Under the pieces are notes generated by a model, which made no database searches, had not been told where the DNA came from, and worked only from the letters and a program-made list of their open reading frames with translations. This document shows positions 30,800 to 42,526 of a stretch of 64,000 nucleotides of DNA, one piece after another. This DNA comes from Polyangium jinanense (GTDB taxonomy: Bacteria; Myxococcota; Polyangia; Polyangiales; Polyangiaceae), in the NCBI RefSeq assembly GCF_028435365.1, contig NZ_JAGTJJ010000010.1:124001-188000 (forward strand), given 5' to 3'. The position numbers and the translations under genes are program-made. The first letter of the stretch is position 1. Every line of letters begins with the position of its first letter.

Positions 30800-32659
30800 C
30801 TATTTTCTCGCGCAGAGCTCGGCCCAGTTTGCCTGGTGAAGCGCGACCGGCCTCGGAACCGCTGTCCTCGTGGCGCGCGCCGGCGGAACGAGCACCTTGC
30901 CGGTCGGATCGAGGACGGCCACGTACACCTCATTCACGCAGTTGCTCGATGGAGCGCATTGGCGCTGATCGTCATCGCGGGAATCGGTCCAGGCGGCGAG
31001 GATCCGGCTCTTGTCCGCTGTCGCCCAGAGTCCGTGCGTCCCGCCGGCCGCTTGGCTCAGGAGGACCTGCGGCGCCTGCGCTCCAGGTTCCGACGCAAAG
31101 ACCAATTTTCGATCCTCGCTCCAAACACGCGTGAGCCGGCTGTTGATCCACGCCGCGGCGCCGAAGCGCGCCGTATGCTGGTCCCAAGGACTGGCCGGCG
31201 CGTCGGAGAGCACGCGGAAGTCGGCGGCCGAAAGCTCGAGCGCGTGCAGACCCATGGTATCCCGCGCGATTGCATGATTCACGCCGTTATCGCCAACCAC
31301 GATGCCCACCCGGTCGCCAAGCGTCCCGAGCGCGACGAGCGTCCCCGTGTCCGCGAGCTTGACCGTGCCGGCGCTCCCCAAAGGCGCACCATCGGCAGCA
31401 AGGCGCTGGAGCCGAAGCTCGGGACCACCTTGGTGCCAGGCCAGCAAATAATCGCCGCCGACGGGCTCGAATAACATCTCTCCGCCCGCGAGACCGGCGC
31501 TCGACGAAATCGATACCGCGCCCCCCGTGGGCTCGCCATTCAGCCCGAGCGGCCTGAACCTCAATACCTCGTCCCCGCCCACACGGCCTTGCCAAACGAT
31601 ACCCGCGCGGGCTCCGGCGCGCGCCAGCGCGAGAAAAACCGGCCGCCCGGGCTCCGTCGAGATCGTCTTGATCGACCCCGGCCTCGGCGCTCCCTGGCTC
31701 GTGTCCACGTACACCAGACGAACGTCGCGGTCCTCCTTGCCACGGGCCGTCGTGAAGGCCACGAGCAGCCCGCCCGGAACGTCCAGCGTCTCGACGAGCC
31801 CCAGCCAGTCGTTATCGCTCCGCGCGAGCTCGACGGGCGCCCCGACCGGCTCGCCCCGAGGCCCGAGCTGCTGGGCGAACACGGCCCCGATGGAGCTCGT
31901 GTCCCCAGGCCGCACGTGCGTCTCGGTCCGTCGATAGACGAGGAGGTAGCCGTTCTCGCGTGCGACGAGCCGAGAGGGCGTGTTCTCCGCATACACGTGC
32001 TGCCTGGCCCGCTCGACCTGCGCGTTGCGGCAGGCCCAGAGCGCCTCATTGCCGCCGCGAATGGTGAGCTCGACAGGGTTCGAGACGAGCGCGAGCGGCG
32101 TGGCCCCGGATAGGCCGTCCGCCCGGTAGCGCACGCGTAGCGACACCACGCCGGGCCGGGCGTGATCGAGGACGCGGAACGAAGGCGCCCAGGCGTGCGC
32201 GTCGTCGATCTCGAGCTTGCTACGCGCGCCGAGGACGCGTCGATCCTTCGGCTCGATCGGATTCGTGAGACCACACCGCGCGTTGGGCGTGAAGCCCAGC
32301 GCGTGCGGCAGCGGCTGGCCTTTGGCATCCGCGAAGACGAGCTCATAGGCGGGCTGTCGCATGCCGCCCCAGGAGCCGTCGAGGGGCGGGACGACGACAG
32401 CCGCGTCACCCGAGGCATTGCGGAACGCGAGGTGAAAGTGGAGCTCATCGCCGACGGCGAGGTCGGTGTCGTCCACCGTCAGGACGAGCGAGACGCCCCG
32501 CTGCACCTCTTGCGCGGCAACATTTGCAGGGGAAGCGGAGGTGGACTGGGCGAGCGCGTGGTCCGTGCCGCAAGAGCCGAGCGCGAGCAGGGAGAGGAGC
32601 ACGAAGCGCCGGTGAGCGACGGGGCTTTTGCGTTGCACGAGCGTATGATGCGAGACCAC
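30800..32659 (-). CDS. Large exported lipoprotein, unknown function
   Basis: 619 aa if GTG 32659 is used (AAGG a few bases upstream); GTG 32638 is an alternative, and the open frame reaches 32737. The signal is RRFVLLSLLALGSCGTD. The N-terminal ~200 residues look like an immunoglobulin-like/BsuPI-type domain (LVLTVDDTDLAVGDELHFHLAFRN...). The remainder carries repeated WD/beta-propeller-like strands (GYLLVYRR, GLLVAFTTARGKEDRDVRLVYVD, DYLLAWHQGG, RILAAWTDSRDDD), typical of secreted propellers. A binding role at the cell surface is likely; enzymatic activity is not evident. Confidence 0.72.
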   Translation of the reverse strand: MVSHHTLVQRKSPVAHRRFVLLSLLALGSCGTDHALAQSTSASPANVAAQEVQRGVSLVLTVDDTDLAVGDELHFHLAFRNASGDAAVVVPPLDGSWGGMRQPAYELVFADAKGQPLPHALGFTPNARCGLTNPIEPKDRRVLGARSKLEIDDAHAWAPSFRVLDHARPGVVSLRVRYRADGLSGATPLALVSNPVELTIRGGNEALWACRNAQVERARQHVYAENTPSRLVARENGYLLVYRRTETHVRPGDTSSIGAVFAQQLGPRGEPVGAPVELARSDNDWLGLVETLDVPGGLLVAFTTARGKEDRDVRLVYVDTSQGAPRPGSIKTISTEPGRPVFLALARAGARAGIVWQGRVGGDEVLRFRPLGLNGEPTGGAVSISSSAGLAGGEMLFEPVGGDYLLAWHQGGPELRLQRLAADGAPLGSAGTVKLADTGTLVALGTLGDRVGIVVGDNGVNHAIARDTMGLHALELSAADFRVLSDAPASPWDQHTARFGAAAWINSRLTRVWSEDRKLVFASEPGAQAPQVLLSQAAGGTHGLWATADKSRILAAWTDSRDDDQRQCAPSSNCVNEVYVAVLDPTGKVLVPPARATRTAVPRPVALHQANWAELCARK

Positions 32660-33324
32660 GTGCGCCTTGGCAACGGCCGCATGCGGTCCGGATGGCGATA
32701 TCCGCCTTCGAGGCGCTGGCCACCGCGGTCCAAGCAATCGAAAGCACGTGAAGATTTCGCCGCGAGGGGGGCGGCGGAAATGCCGCCCTTCCGCTCCCCG
32801 AGGGCGCCCCCACGTCCCACCGTCGAGCGGCGTCGAGCACGTGGTCCGGCGTGCGATTGTAGCGGAAATTTAAGGGCGCAGCGCGCCATGGCATCGAGTG
32901 ACGGCCCGGAGATCGTGGCCCCGACAGACGGCCGGCGAGAACGGCCCCTTCACGGGGAAGCGCATTTCACGGGTAAACGTGTGCCCTGCACCCGTCCGGG
33001 AGAGGCAAGCTCGCCGATGTCGAGCGCGGTCAAGGGCTCGAAATCCCTGGGAAGATTGCCGCGCCGTGAAACCAGAGGTGGACGGAATGCCACGCGTGGC
33101 GCCGGGGGAGGTAGACTTTCGTGGAGGAGCCTCAGTCCATGCGGTAGCAGCAGACGCAGGGCTTCGTTTTTCGGGTCGACGCCGTCCGCCCTCGTCACCC
33201 TCGACGCGGCCCCGGCACTTCATTGCCCTCGACCTCGCCGGGATCGCCGGCCTCGACCTCGACCCCCGCGGCAGGTTGCCCGGTCTTTCTCGTTGATCGC
33301 GAATGTCACATCGCGCGGCGTTTT
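32660..33324. other. Intergenic region with repeat relic
   Basis: 665 bp with no convincing gene. It includes copy 2 of the dispersed repeat (33019-33063). Several 80-130-codon frames are open on both strands but lack signals, ribosome-binding sites or recognisable motifs. Confidence 0.55.
33019..33063. repeat. Dispersed degenerate repeat, copy 2
   Basis: Starts with GTCGAGCGCGGTCA like copy 1, then diverges, with GGGAAGATT conserved near its end. The most decayed of the three copies; the minus strand reads RGNLPRDFEPLTALD. Confidence 0.4.
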
Positions 33325-33696
33325 CTACTCCCAAGATCCCTCTTGCGGATCGAACTTGGCGAAAGTTTCCGATCCCAACGCCGTTTCCGAGGCCCATTGC
33401 GAAATCTCGAAGATGGCATCGCTCCCTGCCGGGCACGAAAGAAAGAGAGCATAGGGTGTAAAGAGCGCCTCGGCACCGAAGTCGGGCATCGAATACCGAC
33501 GGCCTCGTTTGGTGTTCTTCTGTTCTTCCCACCCGAAGGCGAGCCGCTCGGTCAGCGCTTCAAGCTCCGCTTCCGTGAAGCGATCGAGGACGTGCTCACC
33601 GAGCGCCTCGCGTTCGAGCGCTTCAAGCAGCTGACGTGTCTTCGCTTTGAACTTCGTCTGGACCCGGCGCGGGAGGATGTAAACGGCGTAGCTCAT
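33325..33696 (-). CDS. Small hypothetical protein
   Basis: 123-aa protein beginning MSYAVYILPRRVQTKFKAKT, followed by a helical, acidic segment (LLEALEREALGEHVLDRFTEAELEALTERLAFGW) and a C-terminal FTPYALFLSCPAGSDAIFEISQWA stretch. The amphipathic, low-complexity-free composition argues that it is a real gene. There is no signal peptide or known motif. The neighbouring gene on the same strand, 34026-34643, is also uncharacterised. Confidence 0.6.
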   Translation of the reverse strand: MSYAVYILPRRVQTKFKAKTRQLLEALEREALGEHVLDRFTEAELEALTERLAFGWEEQKNTKRGRRYSMPDFGAEALFTPYALFLSCPAGSDAIFEISQWASETALGSETFAKFDPQEGSWE

Positions 33697-34025
33697 GAGG
33701 GTGCATCCTAAAGGAAAATCGTCTTTCGGTTTGACCGGTGGCGGGCCTCTGTTCTTCGGGACACGTAAGAGATGGACTACACAAAGTTCGTCGCGCGCGC
33801 AACAAAACCTAGTCTCAGGCCGATGGCGCTTGGGCGAGCTCCGCGAGCCGGACCTTCATTTTGCCGCTCCGCCCCCCGGCATCCGGGAGCGGCGGAAACT
33901 GGCTCACGAGCACGGTCACGGCGGCGAGACCTCGGAGGAGATTTCGCCGCTCACCGCGCCGCTTCGATGCCCGGATGCCCGAACCCAGCAAGCACACGAG
34001 CAGGGACCGGCGTTCTCCGGAGGTT
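33697..34025. other. Intergenic region with repeat relic
   Basis: 329 bp between two minus-strand hypothetical genes. It contains copy 3 of the dispersed repeat (33906-33948). No promoter, RNA or gene is evident otherwise. Confidence 0.55.
33906..33948. repeat. Dispersed degenerate repeat, copy 3
   Basis: Closely similar to copy 1 (20883-20930): GAGCACGGTCACGGC, then GAGACCTCGGAGGAGATTTCG. Like copy 1 it is followed within ~30 bp by TCGATGCCCGG. It is found in a host-like region away from the imported genes, so the element is likely a native interspersed repeat. Confidence 0.5.
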
Positions 34026-34643
34026 TCAATCCATCTTTCGGAGCCTTCTCGGCTCCACATTCGGAAGCACGCGAAACCGGCCATTCCCAGCAAAATCTAC
34101 CACGCGGGGCCCGCCCGAAGCCTGCTGTAGGTGCATCAAACCGCTCGGCTGCCCTTCCGTGCTGACGACAAATCCGAGCGTTGACCAACGCTTTGTCTCG
34201 TCCTCGCTGGTATACGGCATCACGACAAGCTCGCAGCCAGCGGCAAAGGTCGTGCATAGCCGGCGGATCACGGCCAGGTCCACATTCCGCTTCCGATAGG
34301 CGTCATCGATCGACATCTCTGCGATGTACAACAGATCGCTACCGCGCCCCTGCGCATATTCGTCTTTGAACCAGTCGTCGTCAAAGTAAACCGAATAAAT
34401 GGTCTCGAATTCCGCGTCCTCCGCATCGAGCGCGTCCAGGAGTGACACGTTCAGGCGCGAGGCTTCCTCAACGTGAATGAGGGCGATCAACACGCTACCA
34501 ATGTCCTCCTCGTCGTCGTCCTCGCATTCGTCCTTATTGTGGCCGCTCGATTCGTAGACGACGCAATGTAGCCACGTAATGAGGCCCCTGTCTTCGTTCG
34601 GCTCGGCGACAGGCAGATTTCCTACGAGACGTAATCCGATCAT
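34026..34643 (-). CDS. Hypothetical protein, possibly GNAT-like
   Basis: 205 aa, acidic in the first third (DECEDDDEEDIGSVLIALIHVEEASR). The second half has LLYIAEMSIDDAYRKRNVDLAVIRRL, then ELVVMPY, and ends with GPRVVDFAGNGRFRVLPNVEP. The beta-(Y/R-K-R-N-x)-helix arrangement resembles the acetyl-CoA-binding turn of GNAT acetyltransferases, but the Q/RxxGxG/A motif is missing, so the enzyme class is doubtful. No signal peptide. Confidence 0.6.
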   Translation of the reverse strand: MIGLRLVGNLPVAEPNEDRGLITWLHCVVYESSGHNKDECEDDDEEDIGSVLIALIHVEEASRLNVSLLDALDAEDAEFETIYSVYFDDDWFKDEYAQGRGSDLLYIAEMSIDDAYRKRNVDLAVIRRLCTTFAAGCELVVMPYTSEDETKRWSTLGFVVSTEGQPSGLMHLQQASGGPRVVDFAGNGRFRVLPNVEPRRLRKMD

Positions 34644-34958
34644 GGCGCGTTTCTATCCGAAAACGCGCCCTCGTCAACCCGAGAAAAACCACGACGCATC
34701 ACCCGCTCGACGCATGCACGCTCGCGTCGAGCGGCGCGTCACGTGCTCGCCCGCGTCCAGATTCGCGCCGAGCTGGCGCCCGTGTCATGATGTGACCGCC
34801 CGTACGCCGAGGAGCACCCGCCGAGGCACCTCGCGCGAGGGCGTTCCGGGGTTCGTTCATCCGTTCCGGAATCGTCCCGAACCCCCTCGGCGTCTGCATC
34901 GCCCTGATACGATGCGGAACGCTCGTCCGCGGGCCTCGTGCTTGCAAGCGCGGCTTCC
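34644..34958. other. Intergenic region
   Basis: 315 bp between the divergent hypothetical gene and the sugar dehydrogenase gene. Open frames here are composition artefacts. No clear promoter, repeat or RNA gene was seen. Confidence 0.5.
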
Positions 34959-36206
34959 ATGGCGCGCGCCTGCCCGCAAGGACCCCTCCCCAGAAGCCGG
35001 TACGGTCTTGCCGGGGTGGTGCTCGGGCTGGTCCTCGGCGCGTTCGGGGGCGCGTGCTCGACGAACGGCGCGCCGCGCCTCGACAGCCGATGCACGCTCG
35101 TTCCCGGGCCAAGCTCGGGGCCGCCCGGCGGCGCGGCCCTGAAAGCGGAGACCGTCGCGGACGGGCTCGAAGTGCCGTGGGGAATCGCCTTCCTGCCGAA
35201 CGGCGACCTGCTCGTGACCGAGCGTCCCGGCCGCGTCCGGCTGCTGCATCAAGGTGGGCTCACGCCGCCCATCCTCGTGCTTTCGGTGGTGCAGGAGGGC
35301 GAAGGCGGGCTGCTCGGCGTCGCCGTCGATCCGAAATTCACGCAAAATCGGTATTTTTACATTTACCTGACGGTGCGTGGGTCGGACGGACCCGAGAATC
35401 GGATCGAGAGATATCGACTTTCGGACGACAGCGCGAGCGCGACGCGCGACAAGGTGCTCGTCGAGGGGATCCCGGCGAATCGATTCCACAATGGCGGGCG
35501 GCTGCGTTTCGGGCCCGACGGGATGCTGTATGCGGGGACGGGGGACGCGCAGCACCCGGATCTCGCGCGGGATCCGAAGAGCCTCGCCGGCAAGCTCTTG
35601 CGAATGACGCGGGACGGGGAGGTGCCCGGGGACAATCCGTTCCGCAAGAGCCTCGTGTACCTGAGCGGCGTGCGCAACGTGCAGGCCTTCGCGCTCGCGC
35701 CGGGCGGCGAGGTGATCGTCGCGGATCACGGGCCGAGCGGAGAGATGGGCCGAGAAGGGCACGACGAGATCACGCGGGCGCGGGCGGGCGACGATCTCGG
35801 GTGGCCCACGTATTACGGTTGCGAGGTGGCGCTCGGCGTGACGGCGCCGTCGCTCGTGTTCGAGCAGGCGACGCCGCCGGGCGGGGCCTTGCTTTACCAG
35901 GGCGACGCGATTCGCGAGTGGAAAGGGAGCCTGCTCGTGGCGACGCTCGGCTCGCAGCACCTGCATCGCGTGACGTTCGACAGGGAGGACCCGAGGCGCG
36001 TGGAGCACCACGAGGTCTATTTCCAGGGCGAGGGGCCGACGGGGCTCGGGCGGCTCCGCGACATCGTGACGGGGCCCGACGGGGCGCTCTACGTGACGAC
36101 GAGCAATTGCGACGGCCGCGGCGATTGTCCTCGCGATGGGGACAAGATTTACCGGATTACCCGCTGGTCCCCGCCGCCGGCCCCGCTTCCATCGCCCGAG
36201 GGGTGA
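34959..36206 (+). CDS. PQQ-dependent sugar dehydrogenase-like lipoprotein
   Basis: 415-aa exported protein; GTG 34938 is an alternative start. The signal ends at GAFGGACSTN. The six-bladed propeller of soluble glucose dehydrogenase-like (GSDH/Asd) enzymes is indicated by VPWGIAFLPNGDLLVTERPGRV, GEGGLLGVAVDPKF, the NRFHNGGRLRFGPDGMLY segment (His next to the PQQ site in the family), GVRNVQAFALAP, GEVIVADHG, and GRLRDIVTGPDGALYVTTSN. Known role: PQQ- and Ca-dependent oxidation of aldoses in the periplasm. PQQ biosynthesis genes are not in the window. Confidence 0.85.
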   Translation: MARACPQGPLPRSRYGLAGVVLGLVLGAFGGACSTNGAPRLDSRCTLVPGPSSGPPGGAALKAETVADGLEVPWGIAFLPNGDLLVTERPGRVRLLHQGGLTPPILVLSVVQEGEGGLLGVAVDPKFTQNRYFYIYLTVRGSDGPENRIERYRLSDDSASATRDKVLVEGIPANRFHNGGRLRFGPDGMLYAGTGDAQHPDLARDPKSLAGKLLRMTRDGEVPGDNPFRKSLVYLSGVRNVQAFALAPGGEVIVADHGPSGEMGREGHDEITRARAGDDLGWPTYYGCEVALGVTAPSLVFEQATPPGGALLYQGDAIREWKGSLLVATLGSQHLHRVTFDREDPRRVEHHEVYFQGEGPTGLGRLRDIVTGPDGALYVTTSNCDGRGDCPRDGDKIYRITRWSPPPAPLPSPEG

Positions 36207-36266
36207 CGTCTTTTTCCTTCCGTGGTGGGAGCGGGCGGGCACTTTTGCTAGGGTCCCGGGGCCGCC

Positions 36267-36953
36267 GTGTGGATCGCTCGCCCGCCTTTTGCCGTGCTCC
36301 TCGCTGCTTCGCTTCTCGGCTGCGTGCAGAGCCCACCCGGCCCGCCGCTCTGCGCCGCGGACGTGCCCTGCGCCGCGGAAGGGGACGCCTGCGTGGTCGG
36401 TCGTTGCAGGCCCAAAAAAGACACGCTCGTGACCGCGATGGACGCGCGCCGGCTGTTGCTCTTCCCGGACGCCGTGGCGGTCGTGTCGTCGAAGGGGCCG
36501 AGCGGGGGCGGTGAGGCGCTGCCGGAGGCGGTTTCGCTCGGGCGAAGCGCGGCGGGGGATACGTCGCTCCTGCTCCACTTCGAGGTGCCGGTCGCCGAGG
36601 TGGGCGAGGTGTCGTCGGCGTTCCTCGTGCTCGAGACGGCGACCGCGTCCGAACCGCCGACGCAGCCGGTGTCGCTCTCGATCGCGCGGATCCTCGAGCC
36701 CTGGCGCGCGGATTTCGTCTCGTGGGGGCGGAGCCCGCGTCTCGACGTGGCCGAGAAGGCGGGCACGGTGGGCGTGACGTCGCCGAGCCCCATGCGCATC
36801 GACGTGACGCACGTGGTGCAGCGCTGGGCGAAACGGACGGGCGAGGAGCACGGTCTCGCGGTGCTCGCCGATCCGAACGATCCGCGTGGGATCACGTTCT
36901 CCCTCGGCGTGGTGGAGAAGCGGGGGCCACGCCTCGAGGTCTACGTACGGTGA
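36267..36953 (+). CDS. Lipoprotein with DNRLRE/CBM96-like domain
   Basis: 228 aa. Signal and lipobox LLAASLLGCVQSP, then a small Cys-rich knot (PLCAADVPCAAEGDACVVGRC). The remaining ~170 residues form a DNRLRE-type beta-sandwich: LLLHFEVP, VSSAFLVLETA, IDVTHVVQRWAKRTGEEHGLAVL, GITFSLGVVEKRGPRLEVYV. The family binds polysaccharide or acts as a structural surface module. Its TGA overlaps the GTG of the ABC ATPase gene (GTGA). Confidence 0.8.
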   Translation: MWIARPPFAVLLAASLLGCVQSPPGPPLCAADVPCAAEGDACVVGRCRPKKDTLVTAMDARRLLLFPDAVAVVSSKGPSGGGEALPEAVSLGRSAAGDTSLLLHFEVPVAEVGEVSSAFLVLETATASEPPTQPVSLSIARILEPWRADFVSWGRSPRLDVAEKAGTVGVTSPSPMRIDVTHVVQRWAKRTGEEHGLAVLADPNDPRGITFSLGVVEKRGPRLEVYVR

Positions 36954-37957
36954 CGGCGAAGGAGCCGCTCCTCTCGGTCCGCGACCTCGCCGTCTCGTTT
37001 GCGACCGCCGAGGGAACGAGCGTGAAGGCGCTCGACGGCGTCTCGTTCGACGTGCCGCAAGGAAAGACCGTGGGGCTCGTGGGCGAGTCGGGCTGCGGGA
37101 AGACGGCGACGGCGCTGTCGATCCTGCGGCTCTTGCCCACGCCGAGCGCGCGGATCGATCGCGGCGCGATCCTGTTTCAAGGGGAGGACCTCTTGAAGCT
37201 GCCGGAGCGCGCGATGCGGCAGGTGCGCGGCGGCAAAATCGGGATGGTGTTCCAGGAGCCGCTGACGGCGCTCACGCCGGTCTACTCGGTGGGCACGCAG
37301 ATCATGGAGGCGATCCGCCTTCACGAGCGCATGTCCCGCAAGGAGGCGCGGGCCCGCGCGAGCGCGTTGCTCCACCGTGTCGGTTTTCCCCGGCCCGACG
37401 AGCGCTTCGACAGCTACCCGCACGAGCTCAGCGGCGGCATGCGGCAGCGCGTCCTGCTCGCGATGGCGCTCGCCGCGCCGCCGCGGCTGCTCGTCGCCGA
37501 CGAACCCACGAGCGCGCTCGACATGGCGCTGCGCGCGCAGATCATGGCGCTGCTCGCGGATCAAGCGCGCGAACTCGGGATGAGCTTGCTCGTGATCACG
37601 CACGACCTGCCGTTCGTCGCGGAGATCGCGCACGAGATCGTGGTGCTCTACGCGGGGAAGGTGGTGGAGTCGGGGCCTCCTTCGCGGGTGCTCTCGTCGC
37701 CGCGGCATCCGTACACGCGAGCCCTCGTGCGCAGCGTGCCGCCAGCGGGCTCGTTCCGGACGCGCGGAGAGAAGCGGAAGGCGCTGCCGACGATCGAAGG
37801 ATCGCTGCCGGATCCGCGCGGCGTTTCGCGTGGATGTGCGTTCGCGCCGCGCTGCCCCGAGGTGATGGATCGGTGCCGCGAGGAGGCGCCGCCGCTCGTC
37901 ACGGTGGGAAGCGAGCGCGACGCGGTCCGGTGTTTCCTGCATGGAGGCGCGGCATGA
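36950..37957 (+). CDS. dppD: Oligopeptide/dipeptide ABC transporter ATP-binding protein (DppD/OppD type)
   Basis: 335 aa from GTG 36950. Walker A GESGCGKT, Q-loop VFQEP, signature LSGGMRQR, Walker [13 protein letters not shown] and switch His in ITHDL are intact. The C-terminal ~60 residues have the Opp/Dpp extension with an Fe-S-type Cys set (GCAFAPRCPEVMDRC...C). It energises uptake of peptides (or nickel or glutathione) through inner-membrane permeases. The permease and binding-protein genes are absent from the window, so this is an orphan ATPase pair with the next gene. Confidence 0.92.
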   Translation: MTAKEPLLSVRDLAVSFATAEGTSVKALDGVSFDVPQGKTVGLVGESGCGKTATALSILRLLPTPSARIDRGAILFQGEDLLKLPERAMRQVRGGKIGMVFQEPLTALTPVYSVGTQIMEAIRLHERMSRKEARARASALLHRVGFPRPDERFDSYPHELSGGMRQRVLLAMALAAPPRLLVADEPTSALDMALRAQIMALLADQARELGMSLLVITHDLPFVAEIAHEIVVLYAGKVVESGPPSRVLSSPRHPYTRALVRSVPPAGSFRTRGEKRKALPTIEGSLPDPRGVSRGCAFAPRCPEVMDRCREEAPPLVTVGSERDAVRCFLHGGAA

Positions 37958-39030
37958 GCGGAGGCGGACCGGACAAACCTCGCTCGGGCAAACCGCTGCT
38001 CCAGGTCGAGAAGCTCTCGACGTTGTTCCCCGTGCGGCAGGGGTTCTTCAAGGCGCCGAAGTTCTTGCACGCGGTCGACGGGGTGAGCTTCTACATCCGG
38101 CCGGGCGAGACGCTGGGGCTCGTCGGCGAGTCGGGCTGCGGCAAGAGCACGCTCGGACGCACGGTGCTGCGCCTCGTCGAGCCCACGCTCGGGCGCATCG
38201 TGTTCGACGGGCAAGACATCACGCGCCTCTCCGAGCGCGCGATCCGGCCGCTGCGCCGGCGCATGCAGATCGTCTTTCAGGACCCGTACTCATCGCTCAA
38301 CCCGCGCATGACGGTGCGTGAGATCGTCGGCGAAGGGATCGCGGCGCTCCGGCTCGCGAAGACGCCGCGCGAGGCCGACGAGACCGTGGAGGAGATGGTC
38401 GCGAAGGTGGGGCTCGGCCGCGAGGCGCTCGATCGCTACCCGAACGAGTTCTCGGGCGGGCAGCGGCAACGCATCGCGATCGCACGAGCGCTCGCGGTGC
38501 GTCCCGATTTCGTCGTCTGCGACGAGCCCACGAGCGCGCTCGACGTGTCGGTGCAGGCGCAGATCCTGAACCTGCTCGAACGGCTGCAGGACGAGCTCTC
38601 CGTGAGCTACCTGTTCATCTCGCACGATCTGCGCGTGGTGAGCTACATGAGCCACCGCATCGCGGTGATGTACCTCGGCCGCATCGTGGAGATGGGGCCG
38701 GCGCGCGAGGTGGCGGAGCGGCGGCTACACCCGTACACGCGCGCGCTCTTCGGGGCGCTGCCGCGCGAGGACGGCGATCCGCGGCCGCGTCGCGTGCTCT
38801 GGGGCGAACCGCCCGGCCCGCTCGAACCGCCGCGCGGGTGCGTCTTCCAATCGCGCTGCCAGAAAGCCGAGAAGGGGCGCTGCGACGTCGAGGCGCCGGA
38901 CCTCACGGAGATCGTTCCCGGGAGCCACCACCGCGTGGCCTGCTTCCATCCCGAAGCGAGCGAGATGCCGGCGCCATGGCCGAGCGCGAGGCCCTCGATC
39001 CCGGCGGGGGGCCCGCCGAGCGAAGGCTGA
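37954..39030 (+). CDS. dppF: Oligopeptide/dipeptide ABC transporter ATP-binding protein (DppF/OppF type)
   Basis: 358 aa; ATG overlaps the dppD stop (ATGA). Walker [11 protein letters not shown]-loop [15 protein letters not shown] (typical of OppF/DppF), signature FSGGQRQR, Walker [15 protein letters not shown], switch His in ISHDL. The C-terminal Cys set ([16 protein letters not shown]...C) matches the family. It forms a heterodimer with DppD. It is followed by a convergent kinase gene whose end lies 3 bp away, leaving no room for a separate terminator. Confidence 0.93.
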   Translation: MSGGGPDKPRSGKPLLQVEKLSTLFPVRQGFFKAPKFLHAVDGVSFYIRPGETLGLVGESGCGKSTLGRTVLRLVEPTLGRIVFDGQDITRLSERAIRPLRRRMQIVFQDPYSSLNPRMTVREIVGEGIAALRLAKTPREADETVEEMVAKVGLGREALDRYPNEFSGGQRQRIAIARALAVRPDFVVCDEPTSALDVSVQAQILNLLERLQDELSVSYLFISHDLRVVSYMSHRIAVMYLGRIVEMGPAREVAERRLHPYTRALFGALPREDGDPRPRRVLWGEPPGPLEPPRGCVFQSRCQKAEKGRCDVEAPDLTEIVPGSHHRVACFHPEASEMPAPWPSARPSIPAGGPPSEG

Positions 39031-39032
39031 CG

Positions 39033-41351
<2,319 letters not shown>

Positions 41352-41566
41352 GCGGTCGTTTTCCCCACGGGAACCTCCGCGACCGGCATTGCCGAAAGCA
41401 CCGGAGTCGAGAGAAATCTAAGGTAGCACGGACACATGCGCCGGGCGAGACGATAGCGAGCGCAATGGTGCGTCACACCATTGACGTTGGCTCGTCAAAA
41501 GGAGGTCACGCATTGCGTCGAGGGGGAGACGACCCGGGGCGCGTGTCGTCGGACCATGGAGGACAA

Positions 41567-41598
41567 ACGCGCTCACCCCGGGAAGGAGGTGAGCGCGT
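41567..41598 (-). terminator. Hairpin terminator after the 41610-42149 gene
   Basis: A perfect 11-bp stem (ACGCGCTCACC 41567-41577 with GGTGAGCGCGT 41588-41598) and a 10-nt loop, 12 bp beyond the minus-strand stop. Only a short TTTG follows in the minus direction, so it is a weak intrinsic terminator. Confidence 0.6.
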
Positions 41599-41609
41599 GA
41601 GGGGTCCGA

Positions 41610-42149
41610 TCAGGCCTGGGCCACCGGCTCTTCTTCGTCGCTCTCGTCGGCGGCATCATCCGCGGCCGGAACGACGCCCGTCCCGAGCTGCGACAGGATC
41701 TGCGTGCGCCACGAGATCAACGTCTGCGCGCGGCGGCCCGCGGTCGAATCCGACAGCCCGCTGAGCTTCACGATGTTCTTCGTGATCGTGTCCTGCGTGG
41801 GGGGCTTGTCGGTGAGGATCCCGGGGGCGATCGCGCCGATGATTTCGCTGTCCTGGATCGACTTGCGGAACGACTCGCGCTCCTCGGCGCTCCCGGCCGG
41901 GTCATTGCGGAGTGCGTTGCCGAGCTCGGTGGTCCCGAACCCGCCGCCCTCTTCCTCCACGAGGAACCCGAGCACGCGGGCGGTGTGGAGTCCGTAGAGC
42001 ACGTGGCGGGGGTTGATCCCGGTGCGGTCGGAGACGTCAGCCTTCGATTTCGAGCCATCGGCGACCGCATCGATGATGCGGCGGACGTTTTCGAGGCTGT
42101 CTGCTTGCGGAATGTCTTTGCTTTCGAGGCGACGACGAGCGGTCGGCAT
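41610..42149 (-). CDS. Small winged-helix-like protein of unknown function
   Basis: 179 aa from ATG 42149; the open frame extends further up without support. The sequence SLENVRRIIDAVADGSKSKADVSDRTGINPRHVLYGLHTARVLGFL reads like a wHTH with a recognition helix. The tail (STAGRRAQTLISWRTQIL) resembles the end of AAA-associated/DUF7226-type domains found with restriction or defence proteins. The C-terminus is strongly acidic. No ribosome-binding site is visible before the ATG, so translation may be leaderless. A DNA-binding regulator is the best guess. Confidence 0.65.
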   Translation of the reverse strand: MPTARRRLESKDIPQADSLENVRRIIDAVADGSKSKADVSDRTGINPRHVLYGLHTARVLGFLVEEEGGGFGTTELGNALRNDPAGSAEERESFRKSIQDSEIIGAIAPGILTDKPPTQDTITKNIVKLSGLSDSTAGRRAQTLISWRTQILSQLGTGVVPAADDAADESDEEEPVAQA

Positions 42150-42526
42150 GTTGAGGGGACGGAGTCTACATGCAGACCGGCGACCTTTCCGCCAAAAATT
42201 TGCCCGAACGTGTCGAGCGCGCGCGGAAAGGCCCCCGAGCCGCTGGAACCACGTGACGAGGCTGCCTCCGCGGGGGCATGATCGAAGTTTTTTGGCGCAG
42301 TTGACGTGTTTTGGATTACCTGCCTCGCGGGGAAGCGAGGTCAGCGGAGGGCGCGCATGGCGCGGGGAGGGAGACGCGACCGTACGGACGAGCTGATGGA
42401 GGCTCGACGCGCCGCATGGTTCGTCCTGTTGCAACTACGGGCCACATGCGCCCGCGCGCGTGGCGAAGGAATTGTTTGGAGGACCAACCATTGGCGCCGG
42501 CGAGCGTGACCGCTCGTCGACGATCT
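42150..42526. other. Intergenic region
   Basis: 377 bp between two minus-strand genes. It contains a small hairpin CCTCGC (42323-42328)/GCGAGG (42335-42340). No gene of its own is seen. Confidence 0.5.

Noticed and set aside
34857..36851. 664-codon minus-strand frame
   Set aside because: Antisense to the sugar dehydrogenase and DNRLRE lipoprotein genes; His/Arg-rich with no motifs.
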